Part shown: positions 1 to 8,125 of the stretch, piece by piece
How positions within the stretch are numbered: position 1 is the first letter of the stretch
How the letters are laid out: the number at the start of each line of letters is the position of its first letter
NCBI GenBank assembly: GCA_900543845.1
Contig: UQTD01000025.1
Coordinates: forward strand, 1 to 25,584
Reading direction: 5' to 3'
DNA: 25,584 bases
From: an uncultured Collinsella sp.
Lineage (GTDB): Bacteria > Actinomycetota > Coriobacteriia > Coriobacteriales > Coriobacteriaceae
Notes under the pieces: model-generated
Database searches by the model: none
The model's input: the letters and a program-made list of their open reading frames with translations, nothing else
Told to the model about the DNA's origin: nothing
Made by a program: the position numbers and the translations under genes

Positions 1-33
1 AAAAAGCGGTCGGCGCGCAGGTGCGCCGACCGC
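1..33 (-). terminator. Intrinsic terminator of gyrA
   Basis: A perfect 11-bp stem (6-16 paired with 23-33, GCGGTCGGCGC and its complement) with a 6-base loop is followed, on the minus strand, by a run of at least five T (the A-run at 1-5, which may continue beyond the window). It lies about 40 bases after the gyrA stop, so it should end the gyrB-gyrA transcript. Confidence 0.9.
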
Positions 34-73
34 CGATATATGGGGTCTGATATTTTCTACCAGCTAGTTCCTC

Positions 74-2815
74 TTACTCGTCGAGGAGATTTTCTGGCAT
101 ATCGTTGCCGTCGCCTAGGTCGACTGGGGCCTCTTCGGCGTCGGCTGCGGCCTCGGTGCCTTCGCCTTCGGGCTTCTCTTTGGCGGCCGTCATCCGGGCT
201 ACGGCGCAGATGCGGTCGTTGTCGTCGACAGTCATCATCTTGACGCCCTGGGTGGCGCGACCGGTTTGGCTGATCTCGTCGGTCTTGACGCGAATGACCG
301 TCGCACCCTCCGTCACGATGAACAGCTCATGCTGCGGGCCCACCGTCTTCATGGCTGCGAGGTTACCCTTGCGCTCGGTCATCTGGATGGTGTAGACACC
401 CTGACCGCCGCGGTTCTGCTCCGGGTAATCCGAGACCGGCGTGCGTTTGCCGTAGCCGCGCTCGGTAATGACAAACAGGTCGCCGTTACCGTTAGTAATC
501 TCCATGCCAAGAACGCTCACGCCTTCCTTCATGCCAATGCCGCGGACGCCGCTGGTATCGCGACCGGTGGCGCGCACCTGGTCCTCGGGGAACATAATCG
601 CCTTACCCGCGGTGGTTGCCATGATGATCTTGTCACCCTCGCGCACGCGACGTACAGCGAGCAGCGCGTCGTCGTCCCTCAGGTTGATGGCGATCAGGCC
701 ATCGCGGCGACTACGGTCGTAGGCGCTCATCACGGTCTTCTTGACCATGCCGCTCTTGGTGGCAAACATCAGGTACTCGTCGGCGGGGAACTCGCGGCAG
801 CTGATGACGCTCGCGATCTTCTCGCCCTCCTCGAAAGGCAGCAGGTTGACGATCGCGGTGCCGCGCGCCTGGCGCGTGCCAACAGGCAGCTCATGCACCT
901 TCAGTCGATAGACTTTGCCCTTGCTCGAGAAGAACAGCACGTACTCGTGCGTGGATGCGATAAACATCTCGTCGATAACGTCGTCCTCTTTGAGATTGAC
1001 GCCCGACACGCCCTTGCCGCCGCGCTTTTGGGCGCGGTAGGCGGCCACCGGGATGCGCTTGACATAGCCGGTGTGGGTGATGGTCACGACCATGTCCTCG
1101 TCGGCAATGAGGTCCTCGACGTCCAGGTCCTTCTCAACCTGGCTGATCTCGGTACGGCGCTTGTCGCCGAACTTCTTGGAGATCTCGCGCATCTCTTCCT
1201 TGATGACGCCCAGAATCTTCTCCTCGTGCGCCAGCAGGTCCTCGTAGTAGGCGATGGCGCGGCGCAGGCCGTCCAGCTCTTCCTGAATTTTGTCGCGCTC
1301 CAGGCCGGTCAGGCGACGCAGCTTCATCTCGAGGATGGCCGTGGTCTGCTCGGGCGTAAAGCCAAAGCGCTCGATCAGGCGGCTGCTGGCCTCGGAGTCG
1401 GTCTGCGAGGAGCGGATAATGCTAATGACCTCGTCGATATGGTCAAGGGCCATCAGGTAGCCCTCGAGGATATGGGCACGCGCCTGTGCCTTCTTGAGGT
1501 CAAAACGGGTGCGGCGGGTGACGACGTCGACCTGGTGGTCGATGTAGTGCTGCAGCATCTCGCGCAGGCTCAGGCATTTGGGAACGCCGTTGACAAGCGC
1601 CAGGTTGTTGGCACCAAAGGTCGTCTGCAGCGAGGTGTACTTGTACAGGTTGTTGAGTACGACCTGCGGGATGACGCCCTTCTTGAGCTCGATGACTAGA
1701 CGGATACCCTTCTGATTGGACTCGTCGCGCATATCCGAGATACCCTCGATGCGCTTGTCGTTGACGAGCTGGGCGATCTTCTCCTGTAGGGTGCCCTTGT
1801 TGACCATATAGGGAATCTCAGTAAAGACCAGGCGGCTACGGCCGGTCTTGGTGGACTCCACATGAGCCTTGGCGCGCACGGTGATGGAGCCGCGGCCGGT
1901 CTCGTAGCTCTGCTTAATGCCAGCACTGCCCATGATGATGGCGCCGGTGGGGAAGTCCGGACCGGGCATGATCTGCATGAGCTCGTCGACGGTGGCGTCG
2001 GGGTTGTCGATAAGGTAGCACGTGGCCTCGATCGCCTCGGTGAGGTTGTGCGGGGCGATGTTGGTGGCCATGCCGACGGCGATGCCCTGGCTGCCGTTGA
2101 CCAGCAGGTTGGGGAAACGCGCGGGCAGCGCCTGGGGCTCGGCGAGCGACTCGTCGTAGTTGGGCTGCCAGTCGACGGTGTCCTTCTGCAAGTCGCGCAG
2201 GAGCTCCATGGCGGGCTTTGCCAGACGGCTCTCGGTGTAACGCATGGCGGCGGCGCCGTCGCCGTCGATGTTGCCGAAGTTGCCGTGACCGTCAATGAGC
2301 GGCGTGCGCATGGAGAACCACTGTGCCAGGCGGACCATGGCCTCGTAGACCGCGAAGTCACCGTGCGGATGGTACTTACCGATAACTTCGCCGACCGTCC
2401 AGGCCGACTTCTTGTGCGGACGGTTGGGGTAGATGCCGCTCTCGTTCATTGCGTACAGGATGCGACGGTGTACCGGCTTTAAGCCATCGCGCACGTCCGG
2501 CAGGGCGCGCGCCGTGATGACCGACATCGAGTACTCGATAAACGACTGCTTCATCTCGTGGCCAAACTCCGAAATCTGGAGCTGGCCGCCGTTGATATCC
2601 TCGCCGGCCGAGGCGCCACGGTCGACTTCGCCAAAGCTCTCCTCGAGCTCACCGTCGTCGTCTTCTTCCTCATCATCATCGGCATCGGGGTTATAGGCGT
2701 CCGGGTCGCCGTCCTCGCCCTGCTCAGCACGGGCAAGCAGGCGCTTCAGATCGTCGGGCATGCCAGCGTCGCCAGCCTCGTCCATACCCTCGTTATTGTT
2801 GATATCGTCTGCCAC
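74..2815 (-). CDS. gyrA: DNA gyrase subunit A
   Basis: GyrA is the DNA breakage-reunion subunit of gyrase, acting as A2B2 with GyrB to introduce negative supercoils. The 913-residue protein shows the winged-helix/tower core with the active-site Tyr at 193 (AAMRYTE), the HPHGD motif at 149-153 and, in the C-terminal beta-pinwheel, a GyrA-box QKRGGKG (E. coli QRRGGKG). The start is GTG at 2813-2815, chosen because GAGGAGG lies 4 bases upstream. The family-typical N-terminus (EYSMSVITARALPDVRDGLK) begins only near residue 94, so this protein has an extra acidic N-terminus of about 80 residues rich in D/E, plus an acidic C-terminal tail. Residue 154, equivalent to E. coli Ser83 in the quinolone-resistance region, is Phe (codon TTC); residue 158, equivalent to Asp87, is Glu. 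It is separated from gyrB by 179 bases holding a long hairpin. Confidence 0.98.
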   Translation of the reverse strand: MADDINNNEGMDEAGDAGMPDDLKRLLARAEQGEDGDPDAYNPDADDDEEEDDDGELEESFGEVDRGASAGEDINGGQLQISEFGHEMKQSFIEYSMSVITARALPDVRDGLKPVHRRILYAMNESGIYPNRPHKKSAWTVGEVIGKYHPHGDFAVYEAMVRLAQWFSMRTPLIDGHGNFGNIDGDGAAAMRYTESRLAKPAMELLRDLQKDTVDWQPNYDESLAEPQALPARFPNLLVNGSQGIAVGMATNIAPHNLTEAIEATCYLIDNPDATVDELMQIMPGPDFPTGAIIMGSAGIKQSYETGRGSITVRAKAHVESTKTGRSRLVFTEIPYMVNKGTLQEKIAQLVNDKRIEGISDMRDESNQKGIRLVIELKKGVIPQVVLNNLYKYTSLQTTFGANNLALVNGVPKCLSLREMLQHYIDHQVDVVTRRTRFDLKKAQARAHILEGYLMALDHIDEVISIIRSSQTDSEASSRLIERFGFTPEQTTAILEMKLRRLTGLERDKIQEELDGLRRAIAYYEDLLAHEEKILGVIKEEMREISKKFGDKRRTEISQVEKDLDVEDLIADEDMVVTITHTGYVKRIPVAAYRAQKRGGKGVSGVNLKEDDVIDEMFIASTHEYVLFFSSKGKVYRLKVHELPVGTRQARGTAIVNLLPFEEGEKIASVISCREFPADEYLMFATKSGMVKKTVMSAYDRSRRDGLIAINLRDDDALLAVRRVREGDKIIMATTAGKAIMFPEDQVRATGRDTSGVRGIGMKEGVSVLGMEITNGNGDLFVITERGYGKRTPVSDYPEQNRGGQGVYTIQMTERKGNLAAMKTVGPQHELFIVTEGATVIRVKTDEISQTGRATQGVKMMTVDDNDRICAVARMTAAKEKPEGEGTEAAADAEEAPVDLGDGNDMPENLLDE

Positions 2816-2882
2816 GTTACCTCCTCATGGTTTGCGTGGTCCACTAGTTTCCCTACCGCGGAGACGGATTACCAGGCATGCC

Positions 2883-2999
2883 GGGCAACCCTCCTAGGTT
2901 TTCCAGGTGCCCCAGGTTGCCCTGAAGGATGAGGGCGCACGCCTTGCGTGCGGCGCCCGAAATCCTGAAGGGCAAGATGGGGTGCCTGGGAAAGCTAGG
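2883..2999. repeat. Long imperfect inverted repeat between gyrB and gyrA
   Basis: The arms 2893-2930 and 2962-2999 are complementary at 30 of 38 positions without gaps (ATCCT, GGGCAA, TGGGG, CCTGG and CTAGG blocks match). The loop carries its own GC-rich stem (GGGCGCACGC at 2933-2942 with GCGTGC at 2946-2951 and following bases). The left arm can instead pair locally: GGGCAACC at 2883-2890 is perfectly complementary to GGTTGCCC at 2915-2922. The right arm covers the gyrB stop codon. There is no T-run on either strand, so this is not a standard intrinsic terminator. It could be an RNA processing or attenuation structure within gyrBA mRNA, or one copy of a dispersed REP-like element. Confidence 0.8.
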
Positions 3000-5025
3000 C
3001 GTCTAAGAATCGAGCATCATGCGCATGCTTTTCGATGTACTCACGGCGATAGCCGACCTCGGAACCCATCAGTTCGCGCACGGCGCGGTCCGCCACCACG
3101 GCGTCCTCGATCGACACACGCTGCAGGATGCGGGTCTTGGGGTCCATCGTCGTCGAGGCAAGCTGCTTGGGGTCCATCTCGCCCAGGCCCTTGTAGCGCT
3201 GGACGGTGTAGCCCTTGCGCTTCTTAGTGATCTTGCCATCCTTGGCCTTGCCGTCCTCGTCGTTGTCGTCGGGATTCAGTCCCAGGCTCTGGATGGTGTC
3301 GCGCAGAATCTCGTCTTCGGGCTGGCGGCCGTTGGGATACACGTAGTGAATCTTGTTACGCACCTTGATGCCAAAGATGGGCGGGCAAGCAACGTAAACG
3401 TAGCCGGCGTCAATCAGCGGGCGCATGTACTTGTAGAAGAACGTCAGCAGCAGGATGCGGATATGCGCACCGTCGACGTCTGCATCGGTCATGATGATGA
3501 TCTTGTGGTAGCGGGCCTTGGTGATATCAAAGTCGCCGCCGTCGCCGGCGCTCGTCGTGACGCCGCAGCCGATCGCAGTGATGAGTGACTGGATGGTGTC
3601 GCTCGAGAACGCACGATGATCGCCCACGCGCTCGACGTTCAAAATCTTGCCGCGCAGGGGTAGGATCGCCTGGATGTCTCGGCGACGGCCGTCCTTGGCC
3701 GAGCCGCCTGCCGAGTCGCCCTCTACGATAAAGAGCTCAGTCAACTCGGCGTCGCGCACCGAGCAGTCGGCGAGCTTGCCGGGCAGCGACGCCGTCTCGA
3801 GCAGGCTCTTGCGGCGGGGCGCCTCGCGCGCCTTGCGGGCGGCGTTGCGCGCCTTGCAGGCCTGTTGGGCCTTCTTGACGATCTCGCGAGCGGGCTTGGG
3901 ATGCTCCTCGAGGTAATCGGCAAGCCCGTCGGTCACGATCTTGAGCGTCAGCGCGCGCATATAGGAGCTGCCGAGCTTGGCCTTGGTCTGGCCCTCAAAC
4001 TGCGGATCGGGCAGCTTGACCGAGATAACAGCCGATAGGCCCTCGCGAACATCGTCGCCGGTCAGGTTGGCGTCTTTTTCCTTGAGCAGGTTCTGCTTGC
4101 GAGCGTAATCGTTAATCACGCGGGTGAGTGCGGTACGGAAGCCCTCGAGGTGCATGCCGCCCTCGGGGGTGTAGATGTCGTTGGCAAACGACATGACGTT
4201 CTCACCGTAGCCGCTATTCCACTGCAAGGACACCTCGACCTCGCCCATCTTGGTCACGGGTGCATCCGGGTCCGACTTTCCCTCAATATAGATGGGCTCC
4301 TTAAAGGCCTCGGGGACATCCTTGCCCTCGTTGAGGAACTTGACGAAGTCGATGATGCCGCCGGCATAGCAGAACTCCTCCACATGGGGAGTCGCCTCGC
4401 GCTCGTCGGTCAGCACGATCTTGAGGTTCTTATTGAGGAATGCCGTCTCCTGCAGACGGTTGTGCAGCGTGTCGAAATCGTAGATGCAGGTCTCGAAGAT
4501 CTCGTCGTCGGGCCAGAAGCTGACAGTGGTGCCCGTCGTCTCCGAAGTGCCTACGACCTCCATCTTCTTGACGGTCTTGCCGCGCGAAAACTCCATCTCG
4601 TAGATGTTGCCATCGCGGCATACCTGCACGACCACACGCTTGGACAGGGCGTTGACAACGGAGATGCCCACGCCGTGCAGTCCGCCCGAGACCTTGTAGG
4701 CCGAGTTATCGAACTTACCGCCGGCGTGCAGGATCGTCATGACGACCTCGAGCGTCGGGATCTTTTTGATAGGATGCTCGTCGACGGGGATGCCGCGCCC
4801 GTTGTCGACGACCGTGATGGAGTTTTCGGCGTGGACCGTCACCTGAATCTCGGTGCAGAAACCGGCCATGGCCTCGTCGACGGAGTTGTCAACGATCTCC
4901 CACACCAGGTGATGAAGACCGCTGGCGCTCGTCGAGCCAATGTACATGCCCGGGCGCTTACGAACGGCCTCGAGACCTTCGAGAATCTTAATCTCGCCGC
5001 CATCGTAATCGTTTTCGTTTGCCAC
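2995..5025 (-). CDS. gyrB: DNA gyrase subunit B
   Basis: GyrB is the ATPase and TOPRIM subunit of gyrase. Visible motifs in order are the GHKL ATP site (DNGRGIP at 74-80 and the GGLHGVG lid around 114-120), the TOPRIM domain with EGDSAGGSA at 435-443, the metal-binding DADVDGAHI, and the C-terminal RYKGLGEMDP block. At 676 residues it matches the short gram-positive type that lacks the insert of E. coli GyrB (804 residues). The start is GTG at 5023-5025, with AAGGAGG at 5030-5036 four bases upstream. The stop TAG lies within the right arm of the long hairpin that separates it from gyrA. An intrinsic terminator lies about 50 bases upstream, so gyrB either has its own promoter in that short space or depends on readthrough. 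Confidence 0.98.
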   Translation of the reverse strand: MANENDYDGGEIKILEGLEAVRKRPGMYIGSTSASGLHHLVWEIVDNSVDEAMAGFCTEIQVTVHAENSITVVDNGRGIPVDEHPIKKIPTLEVVMTILHAGGKFDNSAYKVSGGLHGVGISVVNALSKRVVVQVCRDGNIYEMEFSRGKTVKKMEVVGTSETTGTTVSFWPDDEIFETCIYDFDTLHNRLQETAFLNKNLKIVLTDEREATPHVEEFCYAGGIIDFVKFLNEGKDVPEAFKEPIYIEGKSDPDAPVTKMGEVEVSLQWNSGYGENVMSFANDIYTPEGGMHLEGFRTALTRVINDYARKQNLLKEKDANLTGDDVREGLSAVISVKLPDPQFEGQTKAKLGSSYMRALTLKIVTDGLADYLEEHPKPAREIVKKAQQACKARNAARKAREAPRRKSLLETASLPGKLADCSVRDAELTELFIVEGDSAGGSAKDGRRRDIQAILPLRGKILNVERVGDHRAFSSDTIQSLITAIGCGVTTSAGDGGDFDITKARYHKIIIMTDADVDGAHIRILLLTFFYKYMRPLIDAGYVYVACPPIFGIKVRNKIHYVYPNGRQPEDEILRDTIQSLGLNPDDNDEDGKAKDGKITKKRKGYTVQRYKGLGEMDPKQLASTTMDPKTRILQRVSIEDAVVADRAVRELMGSEVGYRREYIEKHAHDARFLDA

Positions 5026-5074
5026 ACGTCCTCCTTCAGTTAAGAAAATGTGTACAGCCTTACTAGTTTATCGT

Positions 5075-5104
5075 AAAAAAATACCCTCGGGAACGAGGGT
5101 ATTT
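5075..5104 (-). terminator. Intrinsic terminator between dciA-like gene and gyrB
   Basis: A perfect 11-bp stem AAATACCCTCG/CGAGGGTATTT (5079-5089 with 5094-5104) with a GGAA loop continues on the minus strand into seven T (5075-5081, partly overlapping the stem). It lies 26 bases after the stop of the DUF721 gene and splits the dnaN-recF-dciA group from gyrBA. It could also act as an attenuator upstream of gyrB. Confidence 0.85.
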
Positions 5105-5130
5105 GGCTCTACAAGGCCACCAGATGCGAT

Positions 5131-5694
5131 TTAAGGCTCTTTTTTGCCCTGCACGCCCTTGGCCCACTCGGCACTGGCTCTCATGGCGTTCTCGAGGGCC
5201 TCGCGCAGTTTTTGGTCCTCGATGGGCGCCACCTGGCGCTCGATCTCGGCACGCTCGGCACCGCTTAGGTCTGCATGCGGAGCCGGCGGACGCTCGGCCA
5301 CGGCCGGGCGCAGGCGCTCTTTTGCAGCGGGCGGTGTGTGGCCGGGGGCGGTCGTCTTGAACACCAGGCCGTCGACATGCGCGCCGGCGCGCTCCATGCG
5401 CGCGCGGATAATCTCGCGCAAAAGTGTCATCTCCTGCGTCCATGAGGGCGAATCGAGGTACACCAGCAGTTCGTTGGACTCGGGCAGGTAGCGCAGCCCC
5501 GTCACATGGCGTCCCTCGCGCGTGCCCGAGCACACTGCATTCCAGGCGTGATAGACCGCACGAGACTCCTCCGCAGCCTCCATTTGCGCGCGGCGCTCAG
5601 GTGTCGCAGCCGCCAGGATGCGCTGACGCTCGGCATCCAAAAAGCCGCCAAAGGCAACCATTCCGTTCTCGCGCTCGTAATTAGCACGTCTCAC
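5131..5694 (-). CDS. dciA: DUF721/DciA-like protein, putative replicative helicase loader
   Basis: The 187-residue protein has the size, genomic position (after recF, before gyrB) and sequence style of the DUF721 family. Its core includes VYHAWNAVCSG and a strand region LLVYLDSPSWTQEMTLLREI, matching the family pattern of a hydrophobic strand followed by W-x-x-E/Q-L. The family member DciA loads or activates the DnaB helicase in bacteria lacking DnaC; that role is inferred here. The C-terminal half is charged and proline-rich and probably flexible. The start is GTG at 5692-5694, overlapping the end of recF by 14 bases, which suggests translational coupling; the Shine-Dalgarno is weak. A Met at residue 12 is a possible alternative start. 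It is the last gene before an intrinsic terminator. Confidence 0.8.
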   Translation of the reverse strand: MRRANYERENGMVAFGGFLDAERQRILAAATPERRAQMEAAEESRAVYHAWNAVCSGTREGRHVTGLRYLPESNELLVYLDSPSWTQEMTLLREIIRARMERAGAHVDGLVFKTTAPGHTPPAAKERLRPAVAERPPAPHADLSGAERAEIERQVAPIEDQKLREALENAMRASAEWAKGVQGKKEP

Positions 5695-6787
5695 CCATGC
5701 TCACCACCTTGGCTCGATCAAGCAGGTCATCGGTAAAATACCCCAGATTGGTGGTGGTTATGACCGTCTGGATATCATCGCCGATCAGCTGCAGAAAAGC
5801 GCCTCGGCGCCCGGCGTCGAGCTCGCTCATCACGTCGTCCAAGAGCAGCAGTGGCGCAGTGCCCAGGATATCGCGCGCCACGGCCACTTCTGCCACCTTC
5901 CAGGCAAGCACCAGCGTTCGCTGCTGGCCCTGGCTGGCAAATGAACGGGCCGATCGGCCCGCGACGGAAAACTCAATCTCGTCGCGATGCGGACCCACGA
6001 GCGTCACGCCGCGGCGAATCTCTTCGTCGGCGCGCTCATCGAGCGCCGAGAGCATGTGATCATACGCCCAGCGCCTGAGCTCGTCGCGATCCTCGGTGCG
6101 AGGCAGGTCGCCAAGCGTGGACACATAGGACACACCGGCGGGCTCGCCGGATGCCACGCGGCCATAGGCGTCACGCACATGGCCCGACAGCCGGTCGAGC
6201 AGAGCCAGACGGTGCACGAGCAGGGCCGAACCGGCGCGGGCAATAGATTCGTTCCAGGCGCCGAGCATCTCGCGGCAGCACCAGGTCTCCTTGAGCAGGG
6301 CATTGCGCTGGGTCACGCAGCGCCCGTAGGCACTAGCCAGATCGGCATAGCGCGCGCTCAGCTGAACGCCAAAGTCATCAAGTGCGGTGCGGCGCACGCT
6401 GGCACCCCGCTTGACCATATCCAGGTGGTCCGGGCAAAACAGAACGCTCGGCAGTACCCCGCGCACACCGGACGCAGCGCAGCGCTTGCCGTTGCGACTA
6501 AACGAACGCTTGCCATCTTCCACGCTCAGTCCCATGTCCAGCACGCGCCCATCGCCTTCGAGCCTCAGCTCGACCTTGCATGAGCCCACGCCGTCGTGCA
6601 CGAGCTCGGCTGCGGTCGGATGCCTAAACGAGGCGCCACTCGTCAGTAGCTGCAGCGCCTCTATGAGGTTGGTCTTTCCCGCCGCGTTGGGACCTGCGAG
6701 CACTGTCACACCGTCGCTCAGGGCAAGGCGATAACTGTCGAAGCTGCGATAGCGCGCAACGGAAAGATCGCGTGCGAACATGGTCAT
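5681..6787 (-). CDS. recF: DNA replication and repair protein RecF
   Basis: RecF is an SMC-like ATPase that helps load RecA at gapped DNA and stalled forks. The 368-residue length is normal. Walker A is GPNAAGKT at 32-39, the ABC-type signature region is SQGQQRTLVLAWK, and Walker B is LLLLDDVMSELD. The start chosen is ATG at 6785-6787, 9 bases from the dnaN stop; a second ATG two codons later is equally possible. It follows dnaN closely and overlaps the DUF721 gene downstream by 14 bases, so dnaN-recF-dciA probably form one transcript. Confidence 0.97.
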   Translation of the reverse strand: MTMFARDLSVARYRSFDSYRLALSDGVTVLAGPNAAGKTNLIEALQLLTSGASFRHPTAAELVHDGVGSCKVELRLEGDGRVLDMGLSVEDGKRSFSRNGKRCAASGVRGVLPSVLFCPDHLDMVKRGASVRRTALDDFGVQLSARYADLASAYGRCVTQRNALLKETWCCREMLGAWNESIARAGSALLVHRLALLDRLSGHVRDAYGRVASGEPAGVSYVSTLGDLPRTEDRDELRRWAYDHMLSALDERADEEIRRGVTLVGPHRDEIEFSVAGRSARSFASQGQQRTLVLAWKVAEVAVARDILGTAPLLLLDDVMSELDAGRRGAFLQLIGDDIQTVITTTNLGYFTDDLLDRAKVVSMGETC

Positions 6788-6795
6788 GGGCAGTG

Positions 6796-7899
6796 CTAGA
6801 TTCGTACCGGCATGACCAGGTACAGGTAGTTGATCTTGTCGTAGGACTTGAAGATGCCAGCCTGCGAATAGCTCTTGAGCTCCAGCGTGATTTCCTTCTC
6901 CTTGGACAGGGCATTGAGGCAGCCAAAGATATAGTGGTAGTTGAAGGCGATGGTGCCCGACTCGCCTTCGGCCTCGACATCGATCGTCTCCTGCGCCAGA
7001 TCCTGGTCGTTGGAAATGGAGGACAGGCCCATCTGGCCGTTCTCGACGTCAATCTCAAACTTGACAGCGGGGTTGGCGCTCGCGATAACGGCCACACGCT
7101 TAAGGGCGGCGTTAAAGGCGGCTACGTCGATCTTGACGCTCGTCACGCACGAATCGGGGATGAGCTGCTTGTAATTGGGATATACGCCCTCGATGCGGCG
7201 CGACACGTAGGTGGTGTTGCCGGCCTCAAAGACAACCTGGGTGTCGGTGGCGCCGATCATGATGGTCGCCTGGCTTGCCATGATGCTCAGAGCATCGTTG
7301 AAGGCGTCGGCAGGCACGTTGAGCTCAAAGGAACCTTCGAGGGTCGAGGTCTCGACCTGCGTATCACACACGGCCAGACGGAAGGAGTCGGTCGCCACCA
7401 GGCGCACGGTGTTGTTCTCGACCTTCATGTGCACGCCACCCAGGATGGGGCGGGCCTTGTCAGTCGAGGTTACGCGCCATACGCGGCTTACCATTTCGGA
7501 CAGGATATCGGTCGGCAGCTCGACGGCGCTCTCGATGGCGTATGCCGGGAACTCGGGAAAGTCGTTGGCATCGAGCGTGTTGAGGCGGAAAGAGCTCTTC
7601 TCGCAGCCAATCAAAACCTGACGCTCGGACAGCTCAAAGGTGACCGGGGCATCGGGAAGGGTCTTGGTGATGTTGGAGAGCATCTTGCAGGGAATCACCA
7701 TCTCGCCCTCCTCTTCGACATGAGCCGCAATGCGGTGACGAATCGAGATGGTGTAGTTGGAGGTCTGGAATTCCAAGATGCCGTCTTGTGCCTTAACGAG
7801 CACGCCCGACAGAATGGGAAGGGTGGATGCCGAAGCGACGCCTTTCATAACGACGCCGATGGCTTGCGTAAGCGAGCTCTGGCTGACGGTGAACTTCAT
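6796..7899 (-). CDS. dnaN: DNA polymerase III sliding clamp (beta subunit)
   Basis: DnaN is the ring-shaped processivity clamp of DNA polymerase III and a hub for repair proteins. The 367-residue length fits the family. The N-terminus MKFTVSQSSLTQAIGVV and the C-terminus YLVMPVRI are typical, the latter forming part of the peptide-binding pocket. The start is ATG at 7897-7899 with AAAGG nine bases upstream. It is the first gene after the dnaA-dnaN origin segment, and a candidate promoter there (TTGAAA/TATAAG) overlaps a DnaA-box-like site, which would let DnaA affect its expression. Confidence 0.98.
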   Translation of the reverse strand: MKFTVSQSSLTQAIGVVMKGVASASTLPILSGVLVKAQDGILEFQTSNYTISIRHRIAAHVEEEGEMVIPCKMLSNITKTLPDAPVTFELSERQVLIGCEKSSFRLNTLDANDFPEFPAYAIESAVELPTDILSEMVSRVWRVTSTDKARPILGGVHMKVENNTVRLVATDSFRLAVCDTQVETSTLEGSFELNVPADAFNDALSIMASQATIMIGATDTQVVFEAGNTTYVSRRIEGVYPNYKQLIPDSCVTSVKIDVAAFNAALKRVAVIASANPAVKFEIDVENGQMGLSSISNDQDLAQETIDVEAEGESGTIAFNYHYIFGCLNALSKEKEITLELKSYSQAGIFKSYDKINYLYLVMPVRI

Positions 7900-7931
7900 C
7901 TTTTAATACCTTTCTATAGATATAAATATCT

Positions 7932-7949
7932 TAATAATAGTAATAGTAC
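7932..7949 (+). promoter_or_regulatory. DnaA-trio-like repeat
   Basis: Six consecutive triplets TAA TAA TAG TAA TAG TAC read, in the 3'-to-5' direction away from the box side, as CAT GAT AAT GAT AAT AAT. This fits the described trio pattern 3'-(G/A)A(T/A)-5', which DnaA uses to load on single strands during melting. A short G/C-containing stretch (GACG, 7951-7954) and a box-like TGTTGATTA (7959-7967) lie on the expected side. Confidence 0.6.
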
Positions 7950-8090
7950 TGACGAAACTGTTGATTACTCCTAAAAGTGCAGGTCAGCCCTAAAAAGAGA
8001 ATCGACAGGAACCTGTGTGCAACCGGGTATGTTTTCCACGTTCAAAACCTGCGCAAAACTTTTCATCACCGCGGCTCGAGTTTTTGACAC

Positions 8091-8120
8091 CTTATAACCG
8101 CCGTTTCGACAGGTTTTCAA
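8091..8120 (-). promoter_or_regulatory. Candidate dnaN promoter overlapping a DnaA-box-like site
   Basis: On the minus strand, TTGAAA (8115-8120) is followed after 18 bases by TATAAG (8091-8096), a good sigma-A-type pair about 190 bases upstream of dnaN. The -35 hexamer lies inside the TGTTGAAAA element, so binding there could repress transcription. This is based on hexamer match only. Confidence 0.4.
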
Positions 8121-8125
8121 CAGGT
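8113..8125 (-). repeat. 13-mer ACCTGTTGAAAAC, copy 1 (DnaA-box-like)
   Basis: The plus strand reads GTTTTCAACAGGT, the exact complement of a 13-mer found twice upstream of the dnaA operon at 11309-11321 and 11362-11374. Its core TTTTCAACA differs from the classical DnaA box TTATCCACA at two positions. Confidence 0.7.

Noticed and set aside
266..1699. Plus-strand open frame of 477 codons across gyrA
   Set aside because: It is the antisense shadow of gyrA, caused by high-GC codon bias; no domain is visible.
2845..2870. Tiny minus-strand frame MPGNPSPR after an AGGAGG in the gyrB-gyrA gap
   Set aside because: Eight codons with a spaced ribosome site could be a leader peptide, but the purine run is part of the hairpin arm and there is no independent support.
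6772..7974. Plus-strand open frame of 400 codons across dnaN
   Set aside because: Antisense of dnaN with no family features and no suitable start region.
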